From Candidatus Accumulibacter cognatus (GTDB lineage: Bacteria; Pseudomonadota; Gammaproteobacteria; Burkholderiales; Rhodocyclaceae), in contig CP058708.1 in assembly GCA_013414765.1 (NCBI GenBank), forward strand, positions 1,545,553 through 1,609,552: DNA of 64,000 bases, given 5' to 3'. The position numbers and the translations under genes were made by a program. Every line of letters begins with the position of its first letter. The first letter of the stretch is position 1. Below are positions 9,775 through 20,496 of this stretch, one piece after another. The notes under the pieces were generated by a model, which was not told where the DNA came from, ran no database searches, and was given only the letters and a program-made list of their open reading frames with translations.

Positions 9775-10821
9775 GGCTCATTATGCGTTTCGGACGGCTA
9801 GGCCAAGAGGGCATGGAGGAGAGGTTTCAGCAAGCCTTTGCCACGAATTCTGGCGTTGTGCACGAACTGGAAGAAGCCCAGATAGAGCGGGAGTTTTTCT
9901 TGTGAGAGGCCACGATGGGGACGCAACCAAGAGCGCAGCAACGACCAGAAGCCTTCCATCGTATTGACATGGACTTCATGAAACCCGTCGCCGTCCTCAT
10001 CGCGGGCGTACTCGCCCCGACTATGGCACACGGTTTTGTGTCCGTACCCCCACTCGGGCAGGCGAGCGTAGATGTCATACTCATCGGTGTAGAGGGTCGT
10101 GCCTGGTACGATGACGGCCAAGATCAACGGCTTGAGGGTCGGCTGCTGGACGTTTTCGAGTATCCGCACCACGACCTCTCCACCGCGTTGAAGCATCCCG
10201 AAAATTGGTGGCTTCTCTTTTTCGAGGGTACCGCGCCCGCGAGCGCCCTTCAAGCGCCGCCGTCGGCCCTTACGGCCTTTTTTTTACTGCCTCGGGGTGG
10301 CCCTTGTGGCCTGCCACGACATAGACCTCGTCACACTCGACCTCGCCCGAAAGCGTCGGCTCCGCTTGCACCGCCACGATGCCCGTGCGCAATTGCGAGG
10401 TCATGCGGTGCGCATCATCTTTATTCAGACCCAACTCCTGCCCGATCTGCTCGTTGGAGAGGTTCAGACCCATCAAGTACAGGCACAAGATCCACACCCC
10501 CAACGGTTGATGGTGACCCGCGAAGATCGTGCCGGTCAAGTCGTCAAAGTAGCGTCGGCAAGCCGTGCAGCGATATTTCCGGCGCGACGGCTGGGTCGTG
10601 TCATGACCTTGCCTGGTCACTTCGGGTGAGGCACAATGCGGGCAGCACACTCCCTCCGGCCAGCGCCGTTCGCGTACTTCGTCGTAACACTTGGCATCGT
10701 CCAGCAAGTTCTGAAGGTGGAGCATCGGGCCATATCCTTACGGAATAACAACCCAAAATTCTATCGGAATGGGCGCCTCCCTGCACATAGATCTTCAACC
10801 GTCCGAAACGCATAAAGAGCC
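9775..10821 (-). mobile_element. IS1595-family insertion sequence, copy 1 (1047 bp)
   Basis: The ends carry inverted repeats of about 23 bp beginning GGCTCWTTATGCGTTTCGG. The element differs from the copy at 39548-40606 by a handful of substitutions, one extra A in a run and the lack of a 13-bp duplication (1047 against 1059 bp). The outermost 8 bp of flank (GAAGTCTT and ATTAGAAT) do not match, so no target duplication is visible. The transposase is read leftward and is frameshifted. Confidence 0.9.
9798..10725 (-). pseudogene. IS1595-type (ISXO2-like) transposase, frameshifted at an A8 run
   Basis: The first frame (10725 to 10270) carries the N-terminal zinc ribbon (CCPHC ... YRCTAC) and the start of the DDE core (GEVECDEVYVVAGHKG). 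It shifts at eight consecutive A residues near 10276-10283 and ends KKRP. The second frame (10253 to 9798) carries the rest: TLYTDEYDIYARLPEWGY and NTMEGFWSLLRSWLRPHRG. The other copy has seven A residues at this spot and reads through. Either this copy is inactive, or slippage on A8 restores a little full-length enzyme. Confidence 0.88.
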
Positions 10822-11054
10822 ATTAGAATTTGTACACACTTTGCTTATATCCGCAGCGCTGCAAGGGTGCCTTCGGGATGAATCGTGCGTTGGGGCAATC
10901 AGCGGCCGCGGCCAGCCAGATTCCGAATGGAAAGCAGACGCCGCACACCAGCCGTCAACAGGCCTGATGGCCATGCGACCGCCAGCCACGCAGGCGGGGA
11001 AAGGAACTGGCCGGCCGATTCCCCGGGTCTGACCCGACCAGGATGCGAGGGGGA

Positions 11055-11711
11055 TCAGCAGAGCTTGACGACGATGTCCAGCAGTGTGCTGTTGCAGATG
11101 TTCAGACGTTCTGCCGCACCCAGCAGTTGATTGTAGATTTCTTTGCGGCGGAAGATATGGTGGAAATCCTCGTCGTGGAACAGCTCGGCCAGGGCGCGTC
11201 GGTGGGTGCGCGTCAACTTCCGGACCGCCTGGTCGGATTTCTCGGCGTCGGCGCGGCCGAGTTTGGGTTCGCTGCCCAGACGGCCATACCCGGCGGCCAC
11301 CGCCTCGGCGCCTTCCTTGAGGTACACGGCCATTTCCAGACAGTATTTGTCGGCCTTCAAGGCGAGCAAATTCGCGTCCATCTCGGCAACCACCGTCTTG
11401 CAACTGTTGATGATTTCATCGAGGTTGATGATCGCCCGGTGCAGATCCTCACGGTCGATCGGCGTCGAAAAAGCTTCATTGAGCAACGTCAGATTGCGAA
11501 CCTTGAGGCGGTCGCCTTCATGTTCGGCCTCGACCACCCGTTTGGCGACTTCGGTGGTGCCGGAACCCATGTACTCGACCAGCAGGGCGGCGCTGATCCC
11601 GACTTGCGTGCTTTGTTCGGCCAGCAGGGCGAAGAAATTGGGTACTTTCGGAAATACCCGATGCAGGATTCGGCGAGTGAAGGAGGGGGATGCGGTGCTT
11701 GCGTTCGACAT
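11055..11711 (-). CDS. DUF47 (PhoU-like) protein paired with the Pit transporter
   Basis: The ATG at 11711 (MSNASTASPSF) is chosen because it lies 4 bp after the pit stop and has an AAGG site; longer upstream frame overlaps pit. The 218-residue protein has typical DUF47 features: FPKVPNFFALLAEQ, VVEAEHEGDRLKVRNLTLL, AFSTPIDREDLHRAIINLDE and FRRKEIYNQLLGAAERLN. Such proteins are commonly encoded with Pit phosphate permeases and are thought to modulate them. Being the second gene of this pair, it is expected in fixed ratio with Pit. Confidence 0.93.
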   Translation of the reverse strand: MSNASTASPSFTRRILHRVFPKVPNFFALLAEQSTQVGISAALLVEYMGSGTTEVAKRVVEAEHEGDRLKVRNLTLLNEAFSTPIDREDLHRAIINLDEIINSCKTVVAEMDANLLALKADKYCLEMAVYLKEGAEAVAAGYGRLGSEPKLGRADAEKSDQAVRKLTRTHRRALAELFHDEDFHHIFRRKEIYNQLLGAAERLNICNSTLLDIVVKLC

Positions 11712-11715
11712 GAGA

Positions 11716-12756
11716 TTAGACCTTTCCGATGAAGAGATTGACGAGAGCGAATGTCTGAATGGCAACCAGTGCCGAGCCGGGGATGGTGATGACCCAGGTA
11801 ATGGCAATGTCCTTGGCCTTCTTCCAGCGTACGGCTTTCGGCCGCTCCGAGGAACCGATGCCCATGATCGAAGTCGCGACGACGTGGGTGGTCGACACCG
11901 GCGCACCGATGAATGAGGCGGTGAGGATGACCGCTGCCGAGGTCAGTTGCGAACTGAGTGCATGAATCGGGCGGACGCGGTAAATCGCGAAGCCGAGGGT
12001 GCGAACGATCCGCCAGCCGCCCGAGAGAATGCCCAGGGTAATCGCGATGGCGCAGGCCAGCATCACCCAGAAGGGCACTTCAAAGGTCGGGATGAATCCG
12101 CCCAGCAGTAACGCCAGGGTCAGCATGCCCATGCTCTTCTGCGCGTCGTTGGCGCCGTGCGAGAAGGCGAGGCCGGCAGCGGTGACGAACTGCGCGTAGC
12201 GCAAACCGGTATTCGCCGAAGGAGTGGCAGTGAACAGCAGAATGCTCAGCAGGCGCAACATCAGGAAACCCGCCCAGAATCCGATGATCGGTGACAGGAT
12301 CAGACTGGCCAGAACCTTCATGATGCCGGTCAACTGGCCGTGCATCAGTTGCGAGAAACCCCATACGACATTGTCCATGCCGGCAGAGACGACGACAGCG
12401 CCGATCAACCCGCCGACCAGCGCGTGCGACGAGGACGATGGAATGCCGAAATACCAGGTCGCGAGGTTCCAGACGATGGCGCCGACCAGACCGCTGATCA
12501 GGATGGCCAGCGAGAGAACCGCCTGGACATCACCCAGAGTGACGAACTTGCCGATGGTATTGGCGACCGCCGTTCCGCCCAGCAGAGGGCCGAGAAACTC
12601 GAAAGTGCCGACGATGATCACCGCCTGCACGGGCGTCATCGCTCGCGACGCGATGATTGTCGCCACGATGTTGGCCGCGTCATGAAAACCGTTGGTATAG
12701 TCGAAGAAGAGGACGATGACGACAGTCAAAATCGTCAAAATCAATAATGTACTCAT
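11716..12756 (-). CDS. pit: Low-affinity inorganic phosphate transporter, Pit family
   Basis: The 346-residue inner-membrane protein shows the inverted-repeat signatures of the PiT family: FFDYTNGFHDAANIVATIIA near the N-terminus and GAPVSTTHVVATSIMGIG in the second half, with FSHGANDAQKSMGML between. Pit proteins move metal-phosphate complexes with protons in either direction. In polyphosphate-accumulating bacteria Pit export of phosphate is thought to help energise acetate uptake; whether this organism is one is an inference. It is upstream of and coupled to the DUF47 gene. Confidence 0.95.
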   Translation of the reverse strand: MSTLLILTILTVVIVLFFDYTNGFHDAANIVATIIASRAMTPVQAVIIVGTFEFLGPLLGGTAVANTIGKFVTLGDVQAVLSLAILISGLVGAIVWNLATWYFGIPSSSSHALVGGLIGAVVVSAGMDNVVWGFSQLMHGQLTGIMKVLASLILSPIIGFWAGFLMLRLLSILLFTATPSANTGLRYAQFVTAAGLAFSHGANDAQKSMGMLTLALLLGGFIPTFEVPFWVMLACAIAITLGILSGGWRIVRTLGFAIYRVRPIHALSSQLTSAAVILTASFIGAPVSTTHVVATSIMGIGSSERPKAVRWKKAKDIAITWVITIPGSALVAIQTFALVNLFIGKV

Positions 12757-13502
12757 GAAGAGGCCCTATGGTGGTGGTCGTGGGTTGAGGTGCGGCGGCC
12801 AGACATCCGGGGGCTGCAAAGCGCACCTGGCAGGATCCGACGGGTGAGGTATTCGTGTTCGCGTGCGGTCGATCCTCCTGGCATTGATAAAGGGCTGCGG
12901 TGATCGCCGGGAACAACTCACGGCCATGACTTTTCCATGCACGCCAGACCATGAAAATGTCATTACTGTTTCTCTCCCCCGGCCCTTTCCCGCAAGCGGG
13001 AAAGGACGATTCGTGAGTCGCTGACGCGATTTTCACACTCCCCTTCAGTGCGAAGCGACGCTCATCTCACCGTCGTAAGCATTATTCATGCCAAAACCCT
13101 GGAAGTCGGACAGAGCTCTGTTAAAACAATTGCTTGGTGAACGCCAGCGGCAGTGATTCGGGAACTCGAAGGGGTGTAACAAAACGCGTCGCAAATCATG
13201 CAATTGATTTTTTATTTATTTTAAAAATCAATTTACATCAACATGTTGAAAGCGGCGATGCGGAATGTATCAAGGTGTCGAAAGGTAACACCCTAGAAGA
13301 ATAAGGAAAACTGCGGTCTGGCAGTTCCTCCGCAGGCTGATGGCCGGCCGATCCGGCAAATCAATGGCCCCACCCCCCTCGTTCCGAGCTTGTCAAGAGC
13401 CCTGATTGATCATCACGATCACCTGCTTCAACAAGCCCACCGCGAACGCTGATGGTTGTTCCGGAACGATCGATGCGGCCGCGGGGTGCAGATTTCGCCG
13501 CT
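12757..13502. other. 746-bp intergenic region upstream of pit
   Basis: No convincing gene. It contains a full copy of the dispersed repeat (12923-13037), the motif GGTGTAACA (13173-13181) and GGTAACACC (13284-13292) about 111 bp apart, and a very AT-rich 11-bp inverted repeat (AATTGATTTTT at 13202-13212 and its complement at 13223-13233). The pit promoter should lie at its left end. The right end abuts the stop of the NtrC-type regulator. Confidence 0.6.
12923..13037 (+). repeat. Dispersed intergenic repeat, copy 2
   Basis: This 115-bp copy starts GCCATGACTTTTCCATG, has CATGAAAATGTCATTACTG, then a variable core that forms a perfect hairpin (CCTTTCCCGC, 2-base loop, GCGGGAAAGG at 12984-13005), and closes with TTCGTGAGTCGCTGACGCGA and TTTCACA. 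The closing part is itself a stem (GTGAGTCGC / GCGA-TTTTCAC). Confidence 0.75.
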
Positions 13503-14933
<1,431 letters not shown>

Positions 14934-17537
14934 TCACTCCTCCGTGCTGATCGGCAGGTCGATGCTGACCGTGGTGCCAAGATGGTGGTTGGCTTCGAAA
15001 CGCAGTACGCCACCGTGTTTTTCGACAATCGACAACGAAATCGACAGGCCCAGACCGGTGCCACCGCTGTCGGCCTTGGTGGTGAAGAAGGGCTCGCCAA
15101 TCTGCGCCATGACCTCCTCGGCGATGCCTTTTCCCTGATCCTCGACCTGTACGATCAGCCGATTTCCAGCCTGCTCCGTCCGCGCCGAAACCTTGACCGA
15201 GCTACTGCGATCAGGCAAGGACTCGAGGGCGTTGACGATGACGTTGATGAACACCTGCTCGAGCTGCTGCACATTGCCCTTGACCGTCGGCAACGCTGTC
15301 GGCAAGTCCAGCGTAAAGGCATCGGTATGTTTGTGGATACGGGTATCGAGCAGGATCACCACGGCATGCAGGATCTTCCCGATGTCGGCGAGTTCGTTCA
15401 TATGTCCGCGATCCTGCTTCCCGAGGTGCTTGAGATTATCGACGATCTTCTGAATCCGTTTGGCGTTTTCGGCGATGTCGCGCATCCCTCTCGAAATGGT
15501 CTGGCGCGCCTGCTCGAAACTCAGGCCGGCAAGCATGAAGCTGCCCTGCTCCTGTTCATACTCGTTGAGGATCGGCAGGGCATCCTGCCAGATGCGGGCC
15601 AACAGGGGTGCATTCGCCAGAATGGCGTGATTGGGGTTGTTGATTTCGTGGGCGATGCCCGCCGAGAGGACACCGAGGGAAGCCAGGCGAGCGCTGCGGA
15701 TCGCCTGCCACTGCAGCTTGCGATTCTCGGTGATGTCGGTAATCACCACCATTGCCGCCATCACCGTAGTCACCACATTCGCCGAACTGATCGGCACCAT
15801 GCGGATCTCCCACCAAGTGGCATCACTCGAGTTGTACTGGAAATGCTCGATGCGTCCGCTCCGGAACACCTGCCGCAGTTTCTCGAGGTAACCCTCGCGA
15901 ACCTCCGCAGGGAGGATCAGTTCCGATCGTTTCTCGCCGACCCCGCCGACCGGATACGGTAGCGGCCGGTTGGTGAGCAAGATCCGGGCCTCGCCATCGA
16001 CCGTAAAGATCAGGTCCGGCGAATGATTGAACAGCGTACGCAACTTCGCTTCCGAATCGCGCAGCGCATCCTCGGCCAGCTTGTGCTCGGTAATGTCCTC
16101 GAGAAAACCGACGATGCGGCTCAGCGGACTGCCCGCTTCGCGTACCGGGAAGCCGCAGACCCGCAGCCAGCGCAAGCCCCGTTCGCCACGTGAAACCGGC
16201 AAAACGACGGTAAAACGCTCGCCCTCGGCCTGCAACTGGCGGATTGCCTCAAGCAGCGTGTGCCGGTCGTCGGACGCGAAGACGTCGAGCAGCAGCGACG
16301 GCGCGGCACCGGCGAGGCCATCGAGCATTGCCTCGCGGCCTGCAAGTTGTCTGAAAGCCGGACCAATGTATTCGATCCGTGTCGCCTCGGCATTGATCGC
16401 CCAGAATACGACATCGACGGTTTCGGCCAGCTGGCGAAACAGTTCCTCGCGCTCATAGATGGTCAGCGTCAGCTGGATTCGATTCTCCAGTTCGCGACGG
16501 CTGCGCACCAGGTAGAAAGTGAGCAGTGCGGTGAACAGGAAGCCTCCGACGAGAACCGTCCAGTGCGCCTCGGTGAAGGCCTCGGCACTCCGGAAATTAT
16601 GGGTGGCAACGCAGATGATCGACCAGTTACGGTCGCCGACGGGAATCCTGGCCTCCATGCGTGGCTGATCCTCGTCGTAAACCGGCATCCGGCCACTGGC
16701 TGTGGAAGTGGCACGCGGCTCCAGCCTACTGGCATAAAAGTGAAGAAACTGCTTGTCACTGCCAGCCGAATCGTCCCGCACCAGAACTTCGACCCCGCGC
16801 GGCTCAAGCAGATTGATGGCAACATGCACGAGTTCCTCAATGTCGTAGACGCCCACCACGAATCCCAGCGGATCGGCCTGCCGGCGGGCACCGAGTGTGG
16901 CAGCAGTGCTGTGCGAATGGCCGGGAGAATAGACCGGCAGCACCGCATAAATCACCGGCACTGTTGCGTTGCCGGGCTGCACGAGGTCGATACGGCTGCT
17001 GACCGCGATGTTGCCACTCTCTCTGGCCCGCCGCAGCAATGCCGCAAGCTCAACCGTCAAGTTCAGGTCGACGCCCTGGGCAGCCGCCGACTCGGTGCGC
17101 GCAGCGGCAAGAAGCACCGGCACGCGCGGTGGTCCGGCGATTGCATCCTCGCGGCCATTTGCCACCGCGGGATCTGCCGGCGACGTACCGGTTGCCGCTC
17201 CGGGCAGTGCACGCTGCGATGCATTTGGCAACGGGGCCCACAACAGGCTATGGATGTAGGGCCGGCGCTTGAGGATGGAATCGGTAAAGACCCGGAACGC
17301 CTGCTCTTCGATCCCCTTGGCGGCGTAAAACAGTCCGCGGATTTCCAGTAGTGCGTCGAGCCCCTGGTCGACGACCGAATGTACAGCCTGAATGCGGTCG
17401 CCGGCCGCCCACTGGAATTCCTTGAAATGGCTGGTCTGCAGCTCCTGACGGACATTCCACGATGACAGACAGGTCATGAGGAGGCCCCCAATTGCCACGG
17501 CATAGGCGGCAGTATATCTTCGCAAGTTGTCGAACAT
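14934..17537 (-). CDS. Membrane sensor histidine kinase with CHASE and PAS domains
   Basis: The 867-residue protein has an N-terminal membrane helix (about 12-27), a periplasmic CHASE-type sensor (QGLDALLEIRGLFYAAKGIE, then RRPYIHSLLWAPLP), a second helix near residue 330 (LVGGFLFTALLTFYLV), two PAS regions (one ending LRWLRVCGFPVREAG, one starting SEAKLRTLFNHSPDLIFTVD), the H box AGIAHEINNPNHAI and a HATPase domain with GGTGLGLSISLSIVEKHGG. CHASE domains often bind small molecules such as adenine derivatives or peptides; the ligand here is unknown. It works with the NtrC-type regulator encoded directly downstream. Confidence 0.93.
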   Translation of the reverse strand: MFDNLRRYTAAYAVAIGGLLMTCLSSWNVRQELQTSHFKEFQWAAGDRIQAVHSVVDQGLDALLEIRGLFYAAKGIEEQAFRVFTDSILKRRPYIHSLLWAPLPNASQRALPGAATGTSPADPAVANGREDAIAGPPRVPVLLAAARTESAAAQGVDLNLTVELAALLRRARESGNIAVSSRIDLVQPGNATVPVIYAVLPVYSPGHSHSTAATLGARRQADPLGFVVGVYDIEELVHVAINLLEPRGVEVLVRDDSAGSDKQFLHFYASRLEPRATSTASGRMPVYDEDQPRMEARIPVGDRNWSIICVATHNFRSAEAFTEAHWTVLVGGFLFTALLTFYLVRSRRELENRIQLTLTIYEREELFRQLAETVDVVFWAINAEATRIEYIGPAFRQLAGREAMLDGLAGAAPSLLLDVFASDDRHTLLEAIRQLQAEGERFTVVLPVSRGERGLRWLRVCGFPVREAGSPLSRIVGFLEDITEHKLAEDALRDSEAKLRTLFNHSPDLIFTVDGEARILLTNRPLPYPVGGVGEKRSELILPAEVREGYLEKLRQVFRSGRIEHFQYNSSDATWWEIRMVPISSANVVTTVMAAMVVITDITENRKLQWQAIRSARLASLGVLSAGIAHEINNPNHAILANAPLLARIWQDALPILNEYEQEQGSFMLAGLSFEQARQTISRGMRDIAENAKRIQKIVDNLKHLGKQDRGHMNELADIGKILHAVVILLDTRIHKHTDAFTLDLPTALPTVKGNVQQLEQVFINVIVNALESLPDRSSSVKVSARTEQAGNRLIVQVEDQGKGIAEEVMAQIGEPFFTTKADSGGTGLGLSISLSIVEKHGGVLRFEANHHLGTTVSIDLPISTEE

Positions 17538-17766
17538 AGGCGGCGTTCACCAGGTCACTTACTGTATGTAGCGGGCGGCACCAGAAGATCAGAGATTTCC
17601 TTCAGGGCAGGAAAACATGATGCTGCCAGTGATCTGCGACGAAATGCTGCCGGCCAGGCCTGCTGCAGACGCAGGCTGAAACCCGGGCGAATCTCGCCAC
17701 GGCTCAGCCTGGTCTCACTCAACCCAGGCCAGAGTGTCTCGGCGAGTGTCCAGAGACATGATTTGT

Positions 17767-17840
17767 TGGAGGCGCGAGCGGGAGTCGAACCCACCTACAC
17801 GGATTTGCAATCCGGTGCATAACCGCTTTGCTATCGCGCC
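17767..17840 (-). tRNA. tRNA-Cys (GCA)
   Basis: The minus strand folds into a cloverleaf of 74 nt including an encoded CCA. The acceptor stem is GGCGCGA paired with TCGCGCC, the anticodon loop TTGCAAA gives anticodon GCA, and the T arm contains GGTTCGACTCC. It follows tRNA-Gly and pgsA on the same strand, the same order as glyW-cysT after pgsA in E. coli. No tRNA-Leu follows. Confidence 0.95.
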
Positions 17841-17925
17841 GCGCCTATCTGACGACAGGGTCTTTGGCCGTTGATTCGTCTTATCGGTGAGTCCGTGAGC
17901 CCACAATGGCCTGTTGCGGAAAATG

Positions 17926-18001
17926 TGGAGCGGGAGAAGAGTCTCGAACTCTCGACCTATACCTTGGCAAGGTATCGCTCTACCAACTGAGCTACTCCCG
18001 C
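17926..18001 (-). tRNA. tRNA-Gly (GCC)
   Basis: The minus strand gives a 76-nt cloverleaf with encoded CCA: acceptor stem GCGGGAG / CTCCCGC, D arm AGCTCAGTTGGTAGAGC, anticodon loop TTGCCAA (anticodon GCC) and T arm GAGTTCGAGACTC. It starts 85 bp after the pgsA stop and is probably transcribed with pgsA and processed. Confidence 0.96.
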
Positions 18002-18086
18002 GTGAAGCGAGTGCGCATTATAAAGGCCTATCCCTGGCTGTCAATGCCTTCTTTTGTCCGCGCACCGCTGGCGCAACTGTTGGGGA

Positions 18087-18665
18087 TCACCGTTGGCGAT
18101 CCTCTTCGATCAGGTATGGCCACGCCATCCGCATGTAATAACCCATCGACCAGAGCGTCAGCACGGCCGCCACGTAGATCAACCAGACACCCCACTGATA
18201 GATATCGAGACCAAGCAACGGTGCGTAATAAAGCAGCATCGGGATGGCGGCCATCTGTGCAGTGGTCTTGATCTTGCCAATCATCGACACGGCGACACTC
18301 TTGTGGGCACCGATCCGCGCCATCCACTCGCGCAAGGCGGAAATCGTGATCTCGCGACCGATGATGATCATCGCCAGAGTGGCGTCGAGACGGCCGAGCT
18401 GGACGAGGATAATCAGCGCTGCGGCAACCATCAGCTTATCGGCGACCGGGTCAAGGAAGGCGCCAAATGCCGAAGTCTGCCGCCAGCGTCGTGCGAGATA
18501 GCCGTCAAGCCAATCGGTCATGGCAGCGGCAACAAAGATCAACGTTGCCGCACAGTCACGCCCGATACCCTGAATCCATCCCTCCGGAACGTAGTAGATG
18601 GCGATCAGAAGTGGGATCAAAATGATTCGCAGCCAGGTCAACAGGATGGGTATGTTCAGTGGCAT
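18087..18665 (-). CDS. pgsA: CDP-diacylglycerol-glycerol-3-phosphate 3-phosphatidyltransferase
   Basis: PgsA makes phosphatidylglycerol phosphate, the committed step to phosphatidylglycerol and cardiolipin. The 192-residue membrane protein starts MPLNIPILLTWLRIILIPLL and contains the CDP-alcohol phosphotransferase motif as DWLDGYLARRW, then FGAFLDPVADK, with the D-G-x2-AR-x8-G-x3-D-x3-D spacing. Its ATG shares one base with the uvrC stop (TGATG), showing translational coupling. The uvrC-pgsA-tRNA order is conserved across many proteobacteria. Confidence 0.96.
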   Translation of the reverse strand: MPLNIPILLTWLRIILIPLLIAIYYVPEGWIQGIGRDCAATLIFVAAAMTDWLDGYLARRWRQTSAFGAFLDPVADKLMVAAALIILVQLGRLDATLAMIIIGREITISALREWMARIGAHKSVAVSMIGKIKTTAQMAAIPMLLYYAPLLGLDIYQWGVWLIYVAAVLTLWSMGYYMRMAWPYLIEEDRQR

Positions 18666-20491
18666 CAGTGCAACGCTGCGTAAATTTTCTCGGCCAGCTC
18701 CCGACTGATTCCAGGAACTGCTGTCAGTTGGTCTATCCCGGCATCGGAGATTCCCTGCAGACCTCCAAAACGGGAAATCAGCGCCTTGCGCCGCTTGGGT
18801 CCGATACCGCCGATCTCTTCCAGGCGTGAACTGCGCGAAGCCTTGCCACGCCGAGCGCGATGACCGGAAACCGCGAAGCGGTGCGCCTCGTCTCGGACTT
18901 CCTGAATCAGGTGCAGGGCGTGATCTTCAGGAGACAATTGTAACGGCTCACGGCCATCTGCGAAAACCAGGGTTTCCAGGCCCGGCTTGCGCGTTTCTCC
19001 CTTGGCGACACCGAGCATCGGCAGGTGGCCCAGCCCGAGTTCAGCGAGGGCTGCGGCTGCAGCACTGACCTGGCTGCTGCCGCCATCGATCAGGATCAGC
19101 GTCGGTACGACGCCGTCACTGCGCAACAGCTTTTCGTAACGGCGGTGGACCACCTGCCGGATGGCTGCGTGGTCGTCACCGGGTTGGATACCCTCGACAT
19201 TGAAGCGGCGATATTCGGACTTGCGCATGCCACTTCCCTGATAGACCACACAGGCCGCCACGGTCGAATCTCCTTGGGTGTGGCTGATGTCGAAACACTC
19301 GATGCGTGCCTCCTTGCCGTCCTCGATGTCGAGACCCAGCGTCTGACGCAGCGCTTCAAGCCGTGCGCCCTGCCGTGACAGCACGCTGCGGCGCGCGTCG
19401 ATTGCCAGGCGGGCGTTCTGTTCGGCCATTTCGACCCAGACGCGCTGCAGGGTCAGTCTCGCTTTACCTACCCTGATCGGCTGCCTCGCCGTAGCACTGA
19501 GCCAATCAGCAAGCTCCTCATCAGACAGGGCCAGATTGACGAGAATTCTCGGCGGGATCGGGTGTAGGGGATAATGCTGATAGAGAAATGCAGTCAGCGC
19601 CTCAGGCGGCGACGAGGCCACGCAATCGACGGTACTGACCGGAAATTGCGGTCGGTCGCCGAGATGCCGACCACCACGAACCATCGCCAGGTTCACGCAC
19701 AGCAGGCCGGTATATTCAATGGCGACGACGATATCCACATCGCCCGCGTTGCCGCTCTCGACGTACTGTTTTTCCTGCACCTGCCGCAAGGACTGGATCT
19801 GGTCACGGTAGACCGCAGCCTGTTCGAAAGCGAGCCTGGCTGCCGCCTGATCCATGGCGGCCGACAGACTGCCGATCACATCCTGTTGTCGTCCCTGCAG
19901 AAACATTGCCGCCCTCTGCACATCCTCGGCGTAGCGCGCTGGCTCGACGAGTCCGACGCAGGGTCCGGAGCAACGCTTGATCTGGTACAACAGGCACGGT
20001 CGTGAACGGTTGTTGAACACCGAATTCTCACAGGTACGCAGACGAAACATTTTCTGAAGCAGATGGATGCTCTCGCGCACCGCCGGTGAAGACGGAAAAG
20101 GACCGAAATAGTCGGCATGCCGGTCGGTGGCGCCTCGGAAGAAACCCAGGCGCGGGTAATTGTCGTGCGTGAGGACGATGTAGGGATAGGACTTGTCGTC
20201 ACGAAAGAGAATGTTGTAGCGTGGCGACAGGCTCTTGATGAGATTATTTTCAAGCAGCAGCGCTTCGGCCTCGGAACGCGTCACGGTAGTCTCGACGCGG
20301 GCTATCTGTGCCACCATCATGGCGATGCGCGGGCTCGGAGGATTGTCGCGGAAGTACGAAGCAAGCCGCTTGCGGAGATTTTTTGCCTTGCCGACGTAGA
20401 GCACCTGACCAGCGCCGTCGAGCATCCGATAAACGCCCGGCAATTCGGTCACGGTGGCAAGCAGGGATTTGGCGTCGAAGGGTTCGGTCAT
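18665..20491 (-). CDS. uvrC: Excinuclease ABC subunit C
   Basis: UvrC makes the dual incisions in nucleotide excision repair. The N-terminal GIY-YIG nuclease domain is seen as GVYRMLDGAGQVLYVGKAKNLRKRL, a UVR motif follows (DVIGSLSAAMDQAAARLAFEQAAVYRDQI), the RNase H-like C-terminal nuclease starts near IECFDISHTQGD, and tandem HhH motifs end the protein (EEIGGIGPKRRKALISRFGG). The length, about 608 aa, is normal. Its start (ATG 20491 or GTG 20494) is only a few bases after the stop of the Wzz-recombinase fusion gene, so the two are coupled. Confidence 0.97.
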   Translation of the reverse strand: MTEPFDAKSLLATVTELPGVYRMLDGAGQVLYVGKAKNLRKRLASYFRDNPPSPRIAMMVAQIARVETTVTRSEAEALLLENNLIKSLSPRYNILFRDDKSYPYIVLTHDNYPRLGFFRGATDRHADYFGPFPSSPAVRESIHLLQKMFRLRTCENSVFNNRSRPCLLYQIKRCSGPCVGLVEPARYAEDVQRAAMFLQGRQQDVIGSLSAAMDQAAARLAFEQAAVYRDQIQSLRQVQEKQYVESGNAGDVDIVVAIEYTGLLCVNLAMVRGGRHLGDRPQFPVSTVDCVASSPPEALTAFLYQHYPLHPIPPRILVNLALSDEELADWLSATARQPIRVGKARLTLQRVWVEMAEQNARLAIDARRSVLSRQGARLEALRQTLGLDIEDGKEARIECFDISHTQGDSTVAACVVYQGSGMRKSEYRRFNVEGIQPGDDHAAIRQVVHRRYEKLLRSDGVVPTLILIDGGSSQVSAAAAALAELGLGHLPMLGVAKGETRKPGLETLVFADGREPLQLSPEDHALHLIQEVRDEAHRFAVSGHRARRGKASRSSRLEEIGGIGPKRRKALISRFGGLQGISDAGIDQLTAVPGISRELAEKIYAALH

Positions 20492-20496
20492 CACGG

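Noticed and set aside
13316-13331. Possible sigma-54 promoter (TGGCAG-N5-CCGCA)
   Set aside because: The GG-N10-GC spacing fits, but the rest is poor and there is no gene in that direction nearby.
17555-17760. A third tRNA (Leu) after tRNA-Cys as in E. coli
   Set aside because: The sequence gives no cloverleaf and no T arm; nothing supports a tRNA here.
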